Origin: Geosiphon pyriformis
Taxonomy: Eukaryota; Glomeromycota; Glomeromycetes; Archaeosporales; Geosiphonaceae
Direction of reading: 5' to 3'
NCBI GenBank assembly: GCA_016748015.1
Contig: JAAOMT010000445.1
Coordinates: 5,239 to 69,238, forward strand
DNA length: 64,000 nucleotides
Shown here: positions 56,196 through 64,000 of the stretch, piece by piece
Layout: every line of letters starts with the position of its first letter
Numbering within the stretch: the first letter of the stretch is position 1
The notes under the pieces: model-generated
What the model saw: the letters and a program-made list of their open reading frames with translations, nothing else
The model's database searches: none
Told to the model about the DNA's origin: nothing
Position numbers and translations under genes: made by a program

Positions 56196-58788
56196 TTATA
56201 CTTTGACACCTCTAACAAGAAAGTATCCTTGATTCGTAACCACGTCCCAATTTTCCTTGTCTAACATTCGGGCAATCGCTGGTGGTAATTTGGCAATACC
56301 GTTAGGAGAATGATTGCCCTGGCCAGTTACAATCTTTAAGGGCTTGTCTGTTAGCATGTTTAATGAATAGTGAAAAAAGTAAATCAATTTTTTCGTATGT
56401 TTTGTATATATTCATATTTGAGAAGGATAAACTACAACCTCGCCCCGCCACACTCGAATACCATTGTTCCAATCCTTCTTTAACAACGGTAAGAGCCTCT
56501 TTCACGCTCAATCCATGCAAATCTAAGAGATTGTGATCCCCACTAGCATCCCTGTATATAAAGATCAAGTCTTCAATCAGCAATAAACTTTGGTAAAAAA
56601 AAAATTAAGGGTATGAGTACCTATGCCGTTTTACTGAAGATCTGGCGGCACGCAAGTTCCACGTTTTCATTTGGGAATCAAATCGATGTCCCTAGTGTAT
56701 TTAATCATTACGGAAATTAATTAATTATTTATTTTGTGGATATTCGTAACAAAGCAAATTTCAATTAAAAACCTTACCTCATTCGAATAATAGGACGCTA
56801 TCCCGCCTTCACCATCTTTTCTATGGCCTCTGGCTTTATTAAACGATGCCATCGCTTTACCAAATGCCTCATTCCTTTTTTCCATGTATTGCCGAGCTTT
56901 TTCCCGACAAAATTGGGGATCATAGTCATCGTTTTCCTCCTCTTTATGTTTAAGATCACTACGACAGGCATATCGGTCGATTACCGGAGAAGATGAAGCT
57001 GAGGTTGATGAAACTGAAGAAGATCTATTACTGAAATCATTGGTATTATCATTCAATTTTTTATCTCGGGCAATATTGTATTCACCAGTATCATGGTTGA
57101 AGACTACACCAGCTGGTAAAAATGGACTACTGGATGTGCCTAATCGATTTTTCATTTTCTCTGGTTTTGAACTGTTGTTACTCCCTAAAACCTTTCCATT
57201 ATTACTAATAATATCACTACTGAAATTACTACTACTTATTAACAATAGTTCGATTGCTTTTTGCGAGGTTCCACCGCTAGCTACTAGGGCTTTTTTCAAA
57301 ATTTCGAAATCGTGATTAGGGAACACACCTATCAATTGACCTAAACTTTGATCAAAAATTTCTTGCTTGCTGCTAGGTTCCGAGGAGCAAAGTAATATCA
57401 ATTCCTGGGCAGTTTCCATTAACTTTCCATGATTAGCATGGAATGTCGATATGATCTTTTTAAGAGGGATGGTAGGAAGCATGTTTCGCAATTGTTGGAT
57501 TTGATTTTCAAAACTTACCCAACAATTTTCGGAAGTCGAAGATCGAAAAGAATTAAAAGACGGTGATTTCGAGGACGTGGAGGATAACAGAGCCGAATTG
57601 TCAGGGATTGAAAGATGCGCATTGATTTTAAAGATAATATTTTTTGATGGTTGCCTGCGTCGCTTCTTCTTGCGATGTTTGAAGCGAGCTTCTGATGAGA
57701 GACCATCATCGCAATCCATATCACGCGTATCAAATGAAGATGAAGTTGATGCAGACGACAAATAAGCTAACTCCGAATCTTTCCGTTCAGCTTCCAAAAA
57801 CAGTTCATTAAAAATTAAGTCGTAATCATGGGGATATCTTCGCAGTAATGATTCCAACTTTTCATTCGAGATTTTGGGAAAGCAAGCCTTTAAAAAATCG
57901 AGGGGCGATTTATCATAATGGCCCAATTGCTCAACTTCTTCGTCCCAAGCAATTCCGTCGCTGTCAATAATGCTACACCCGGAATCGAAATCATCCGTTA
58001 CATAAAGATGTCCCATTTGGTGATCCAGACCGGATACTGCCCCCTCATCTGAAGACGAGGGTGGATAGGGAGAATTTCCAAGCTCGGGATACAGGGGATA
58101 GATTTTATTTTTAGAACTTCTTCGACCTTTGAAGGGTTTTAATTTATCGTTTTCATCATGGTTGAAATTTTCACTGGTAGTACTGTTGTTATTGCTGCTG
58201 CTGCTGCTGCTGCTGTTGCTGTTGCTGTTGCTATTTTCTGACCATTGATAATTGGGCCCAAAAGCAAAACGCTCAGCGTCCAATTCTAAATTAGCTTCTT
58301 TGGCGAGATGGTTGAGAATCTCGACGCAGGCATTGAAATCTTGCACATCTCCAATAATGGCAGCAACCAAAGCCGAATCAAGCGGTGGGCAGAACAAGTC
58401 CTGCGCCGCATCAAAAGGAAGCAATTTAAAACCTATGTGAGTTTGAGATTAGTCTAATAAATGCTTTAAATTAAAAGCTTTAAATACATAATTGAATTTG
58501 TATTTTTTTTAATATATTATGAATTTAATTAAGGTTTCTTGGCAGTTTCAAATAAAAATGATAAATATATTACATTAAAAAGCAAAAAAGTCAAGTTTAT
58601 GTGTAAAAGGCAAGTGAAGTCGTCCACACACCATTTTTTCATAACCTTGAACCGACGAATTTTGAATTCGAGTTTTTTGTACATGGTTTCTTGGTGGTAG
58701 CGACTTACGCTTAAAAGACAGTTCGACTCCTTCGCCTTTTCCAAAAAGCCCCACATCTCACCTCTAATTTCCTCTGAAGAGTATCCAT
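56196..58788 (-). CDS. CUE-DUF1771-Smr protein (Cue2-like nuclease candidate)
   Basis: Exons are 58432-56778, 56691-56621, 56551-56439 and 56347-56196, plus a short first exon starting at ATG 58786-58788 whose donor is uncertain. The total is about 700 aa. Order: an N-terminal segment with LFCPPLDSALVAAI; CUE-like helices at FLKACFPKISNEKLESLL, IQQLRNMLPTIPLKKIISTF and LGQLIGVFPNHDFEILKKAL; low-complexity Ser/Asn linkers; DUF1771 (DPQFCREKARQYMEKRNEAF...); and a C-terminal Smr domain with LLDLHGLSVKEAL and KIVTGQGNHSPNG. This architecture is that of yeast Cue2 and animal N4BP2. In yeast Cue2 CUE domains read ubiquitin on stalled ribosomes and Smr cuts mRNA in no-go decay. The DLHG and GxGxHS catalytic motifs are kept. 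Confidence 0.88.
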
Positions 58789-59780
58789 TATTTTAATGAG
58801 TAGTCAGGTAGAGAGTAATTGTTTGGATTCGGCAAAATACAACCCACACAGAAGAAAATGGGTCAACGCGTAAGGTTTTAGGTAGAAGTAAAGAAAAGAC
58901 CATTGCAATTATGTTTATTGTTGATATAGGGATCCTGAAGGATTTTGTACAACCTAATGGTAAATCGTTTTAGGGAAGAGCGTGTGAAAAAGGCTGGGTG
59001 CTAAATCACCAGGCTTAACAAGTATTTGATTGGACAAGAAATGTTGGTCAATTACCTCTAAATTTAACTTGTATCAAAATCATTAAGATCGTCTTGGAAT
59101 AACTTTTTTCATCATTTATTTGCCATATAAAATGCCATACTTGTTATTAAGACACTGGGCAGAATATTTTTTTGAAATCGATCCTCAGGATTCTCGGCTT
59201 GATCAAAAATTTTAAAATTCTAGACATCAATTAAAAGAGAATTTCATTTAACGGTTTGACCCGAAAAATGGGTTCACAATAGAATGTTCGATTTGAAACG
59301 TTTAAAAGAAATGTGTAACTCTTTGATTGATTTAATACTTATAGTGAAAATTTATCAGGTGATCAAAAATTCAGAACCTAAAAATTCATGCATAGTTTAT
59401 GCTGTTTAACTCCTATTTTACCCGATGTTAAGGAGAACCATGATACCCTTTTACAGTTTCACTAACTAAAAAGTTTTTTCTTTGAGCTACCCAAAAAAAC
59501 AAAGGTACGACTTTTTGAAAAAAATTCCCAATTTTAGATTTTTTTGGATTCTTAAAAAAAAATAAAAATAAAAAAAAATAAAAAATATGAATTTTATTAA
59601 TAATAACTGATAATTTATAAATTTTATTATAATTATTAATGATAATATTATATTTTTTATAATTTATAATTTAACAATTTTTTATTTTGACAAAAAAATA
59701 TTTTTTAATATTAATTTTGGTATTTTTTATAATTTATTATAATTAATATAATAATTTTTAACTATTTAATACAATAAAAC

Positions 59781-59843
59781 AATAAATAATAAATAATAAA
59801 TAATAAATAATAAATAATAAATAATAAATAATAAATAATAAAT
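59781..59843. repeat. AATAAAT microsatellite
   Basis: Nine perfect tandem copies of a 7-bp unit, AATAAAT. Confidence 0.9.
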
Positions 59844-61210
59844 GATTATTAATAAAAGTAATTAATATATTTTAAATTTTAATTATTAAAGAAAATCAAT
59901 ATATTTTAAATAAAATAAAAATATTTTTTTTGAATTTATTAATAATATTTAAAAAAAAATTATTTTTTATTTTTTTTTAAAATAAAAGATTCAAATTTTC
60001 TATTAAAACCCAATTAAAAATTATAAAATTTTAAGTTTTTTAAATCTTTCATTATGGTTAAATGAAGATGGTTATTTTTATGATATTTCAAAGTCAAATT
60101 GATTATATTTTTGAAATAAAATTTAATTTTAAAAATTTTCAGGTTAATTTGTTTCTACAATTTTTGATTGCAAAATTATCTTAATTAAAATCAATCCTAA
60201 TCGAAAAAATATATTCGAATTGGATTTAAAATCATTTTTTCATTAAAAACTTCTCACGCAACTTTTTTTTTGTTTCACATTATTGTATAGTTATGCAAGT
60301 ACACCCAATCACCTTTTTTTACGAGATATTGCGAATGTTAATCCATAATGCAATTACGCCAAATTCTATGATAATTAAATATGAAGAAGCCTGTCACAGC
60401 ATATCATTGTTTGAAGATATCATTAACAATGTTAATGAAAAGATGATAAGTTTTAATACACGTTTTCAAAGTTTGACTCTGATTATTTGTAAATTCAAAA
60501 ACAGAATTTTTTCAAGAGTAATTTCAATTCATTTTGTTAAAAATTTATTTTTAAAAAAAAAATCAAAAAAGAGATTATGCATAAATTTAAGAAAAACCTT
60601 GACATGATGCCAAATTTTTTATGAAAATAAAATTTAACCATTCAAGATCAATAGCTAAACAATTTCTGGAGTTTGCTAATTGATTTTTGATAGATTTCAA
60701 AGTAAATTATAATAAAATTTTGACAACCCTAAAAGTTAGCAGCAAATTTTTGTGATAAATATCAGTTTTTTATTATCATAATTGTTCTAGAATAATACCA
60801 AATTTTAATCCATTGAACTTAAAAACCAAACATATTCTTATACATTTTTATTGGAATAATCAAATAACGATAATCCATTAATTGTTTAATCGAATCAAAA
60901 AAAGCGATTTTAAAAAAGATTGGTTAGATTGGAAAAATTAAGTTGTAGCTTTTTTGTCCTATTTAATGATAACGGAAACAATTTTTACTTATTTGTTTGT
61001 TTATGAGATAAAGTTTCGTTTAGCATGATTGAAAAACAACATTATTTTCAAAAGAGATTATCAAAAAGTAATTTCAAAAACTTTTGTTGAATCTTTTTAA
61101 TATTATACTGTGAAATTGTCATCTTTTTGGGAATTTATGTTTTGCTAATATCATCAATTAAAAAAGAATCATCGACAGTTCACATTTAATGACAATAATG
61201 GTGTTATTTC

Positions 61211-61236
61211 TGTTGTTGTTGTTGTTGTTGTTGTTG
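61211..61236. repeat. TTG microsatellite
   Basis: About nine TTG triplets, followed by a G/T-rich imperfect extension. Confidence 0.85.
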
Positions 61237-61549
61237 GTGGTTGTGGTAGTAATTGTGGATGCCAGAATTTTGACAGTAATCAAAAATAAAATTGAAAGAA
61301 ATTTGTAAAGATTAGAAATTCAATTATTTAAAAGGTTTCTGGATTTCCTTTCAAAGCCCAAATTAAAAAAAACGGCCCCTATTGCCCCCCACGTCAAATT
61401 AGAATTGTGTAATTTTGATAAACTTATATCAATCATTCCGTGACGTATAATTGAAGAAATCATACAATGGATCCTTACATACATTATGGAAAATTTTCCG
61501 GATCTACGCAAAAAACGATCGAATCAAATATTATCAGATATTACGAATG

Positions 61550-61659
<110 letters not shown>

Positions 61660-62823
61660 CATCATTTTTTTACAAATAAAATCAATAATTTTTTTTTGCA
61701 CCAAGTTAATTTATTTCCAGAAAATTTGGTTTATTAATATATTGTCTAAATTTAAAGCTTAATCAACAATAAACAATTGTTATTGAATATTAATAATAAC
61801 GAATAATTAGATTGACTTACGAATGGCGTGCTCCACATTTAATGGTATTTTACGAGAATAGTACGCAATAAAAATATGATTTAATTGATTAAAATAAATA
61901 AAGTTGGTATAAGAAATTACTAAATTAAATCTATTAATATTTTTTAAATCAATTATTTTCTGTGATAAATAAGAAAACATTGAAAATTTGATTATTAAAA
62001 ATAAAATTCATAATTATTGTTTATTATCTGACAAAAAATTGCAATCTAAATAAACTTGGAATATTTTATAAAAATCAATTCTTAAATTTATGCTTGATTT
62101 CTTTGAATTAGAGTTTTTGCTAATATTTCAGAAAGTTTATTAAACAAGTTTATCATTCATTTTATTAATGACTTTGTTAATTTGGGAATTTTTAACTGAA
62201 ATATAAGAATTCTATTTTCACAATCTTTTTGAGTTTCATTTTAATTGGACAAAATGACTTGGTTTTACTTGCGTCAAAGTGATACAAATTCCAAGTTTAT
62301 TATATTTCAAGCTAATTTCAAATGTGATATTAATCTTTAGAAATTTGTAAAAGGCGAGAGCTATATCTTGAGTTCTTTTAATATTTTAGTATGAAAATTA
62401 ATCATCTTTCAAACTAATAAAATTAATAATTAGTATTTGTGGTTTTTAATACAATGTGCAAGATTATATTAAATTGCTGTTACTGAGCTCAAAGTTCTCT
62501 CTGACACACCAAAGAGAATTTTTATATCATAATTGATCTTTTTTTTGCAGAATCATTTTTTGTGTCAAAAAATTCTATCAATTACTTTTCCGACTTTTTA
62601 AGCTAGCAATGACATGGAAACAATTTAAAGCTTTCGATCAATCAATCAAATGACAAATTTATCAAATATATGTTCTGTGAGATATCTCAAGACCCTAATT
62701 TTAAGGGATATCCTCTTTCAATTAAAAGTGAAACAAAATTTTTTAAGCCCATTGTTTTTTTTTTTTGTTAAATCTCTCAGTGATTCCATAAACTCAACAA
62801 GAGTGGTGACTCAAAGTTAAAAA

Positions 62824-64000
62824 ATGAATCCAAGAAAAAAATATGTTCCAAGTTTAACAGGTTCTTTCCCTGAGCTACACAATAAAATATCCTTGGCTGA
62901 AAATGTTAAGAAAAAATACGTGGTCAAAGATGTAATCGATACAGAAAATGAAGATGAAGATTTGCAACTTTTGATTAATTTCAAGGGTAATAGTCATTAA
63001 AGTCGTTTATCCTATCAATATATCTGGATTGTTTTAAATTAGTTTTTGTACTCTCTTGTAGACGACAATATAGAGCCTCTTTGGGTTCCATACCATGATT
63101 TCTATTATGGTGAAAAGCTGATGGCTGGATATGAACAGCAAAAATCTTTAACGGGTGATATGGAAAATGAAAAGGTCAAAGATCAAATTAGTTTTCATAG
63201 TACGTGGGTGCTCAATACCAAAGGAATAAATTTTTTGGGTTAAATAGGTCAATTTTCGAATTCATCAAACAATTAACCACAAAGGAATCTTAAAAGCATC
63301 TGAAAAGGTTCCCATACCTGATTCAGACTCAAAGAATGTCGAGAGCTCATTGAGACAAAAAAATAATATACATGCATCATCCTCAGGGAATCATAGTTCG
63401 GCAACACCCCTCAAATCAGCCTTTAGGTCACCAATAACCCCTTATATTTCAAGCATAAAAAATAGAGATGATAGTTCAAAAAGAAAGGTTAGGGAGATAA
63501 ATTTACCACCCTCTTCATCTAAGCCTAGAAAGTCGGTGAGTTTCTCTGAGATCGATGAACGTCAATCTCCTCCACCATGGATACTTGGGTTACCAATACC
63601 CGAGGAGAATGTTGAAGAGCAAAAAATTAGTGATTTTCCACCAAAACCCATTCTCAAAGGGTTCATTAAAACTCCAAGCTTTCCGGCTTACAAATCAAAG
63701 GGTAAACTTCTCACCAGTAAGGCAATATTTCTATCGATATTTTAATAACTTCATATTATATTTCAGAGATTCAAAAAGAAATTGCTACCTGGAAAGGAAC
63801 CTTGATGAAATCACCAAACCAAGTGTTTATTAGCCATGTTTGGATAAAACCAAAAAAGGGCTACTGTGAAGGTGCAACATACTTCATGTAAGTAGTTTTT
63901 TCAAATCTTGTTTAATGCTGTTTCTATCCCATTGATTCTGGGAAATTGCTACAGGAAACTTTTAAATTCCGTTGATGTCTTGTGGTTGAGAGGAATGATT
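62824..64000 (+). CDS. Unrecognised spliced gene, 5' part (runs off the window)
   Basis: Exons that keep frame are 62824-62986 (MNPRKKYVPSLTGSFPEL), 63062-63199 (DDNIEPLWVPYHDFYYGEKLM), 63285-63701, 63767-63887 and 63955 to the window end. Exon 3 could instead begin at 63248 if the preceding intron is only about 40 bp. The encoded 290 residues include an acidic N-terminal part, a basic Ser/Pro-rich disordered region (SPITPYISS, PRKSVSFSEIDE, PKPILKGFIKTPSF) and a better-ordered end (EIATWKGTLMKSPNQVFISH, WIKPKKGYCEGATYF). KSVSF fits the RVxF docking motif for protein phosphatase 1. I do not recognise the family. No signal peptide or membrane segment is seen. Confidence 0.65.

Noticed and set aside
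60293-60607. 104-codon ORF as a gene
   Set aside because: The second half becomes Lys/Phe-rich with A-runs. There are no splice partners and no recognised motif, so support is too weak for a call.

Overview
The window looks like part of a nuclear genome of an early-diverging filamentous fungus. It is extremely A+T-rich between genes. It has intron-containing genes for conserved eukaryotic proteins (LTV1, mitochondrial processing peptidase alpha, ATP-type PEP carboxykinase, HIU hydrolase, a ZNF830-like splicing factor, a CUE/Smr protein) separated by large transposon graveyards. The Ty3-type element resembles elements I associate with arbuscular mycorrhizal fungi (Glomeromycotina, Rhizophagus-like). 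That placement is an inference from memory of family style, not a database result.

Layout. 1-2340: decayed AT-rich LINE-like DNA with a duplicated 12-bp-iteron module. 2341-5917: intergenic DNA with exon-like islands, a tRNA-derived SINE-like repeat, a decayed duplicate of the LTV1 3' end and the last exons of an unrecognised plus-strand gene. 5918-10493: LTV1 (minus, nine exons) and MPP-alpha (plus, four exons) diverge from a 180-bp promoter region. 11632-18018: pieces of a better-preserved LINE (5' half on minus, 3' half on plus), with a 1-kb solo LTR and an assembly gap inside it. 18019-20841: a second decayed LINE and a 57-bp tandem array. 20842-38346: a nest of Ty3-type retrotransposons. 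38347-39620: a decayed pogo/Tigger transposase. 41074-47588: PCK, an unrecognised spliced gene, HIU hydrolase and a ZNF830-like gene. 47640-55272: AT-rich DNA ending in a near-complete but hypermutated LINE. 56196-58788: a CUE-DUF1771-Smr protein. 62824-64000: the start of an unrecognised spliced gene.

The most informative region is 20842-38346. A plus-strand Ty3-type element (two LTRs, decayed gag and protease, no RT or integrase) was hit by a solo LTR in gag, by a full-length 9.7-kb minus-strand relative in the protease, and by a second solo LTR just downstream. All insertions carry 4-bp target-site duplications. The inner element encodes gag with a CCHC knuckle, a DSG protease, a cysteine-rich domain, a dUTPase domain, RT, RNase H, integrase and a tail ORF. 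It is interrupted by a few stops.

The second theme is mutation. The LINE at 49100-55272 is the same family as the readable LINE pieces at 11632-18018, but nearly every C:G pair that could become T:A has done so, in the manner of RIP. Several target-site duplications in the Ty3 nest also differ only by C-to-T or G-to-A changes.

Exon boundaries were worked out by hand from splice signals and reading-frame continuity. Coordinates given for spliced genes are whole-gene spans, with exons listed in the text.
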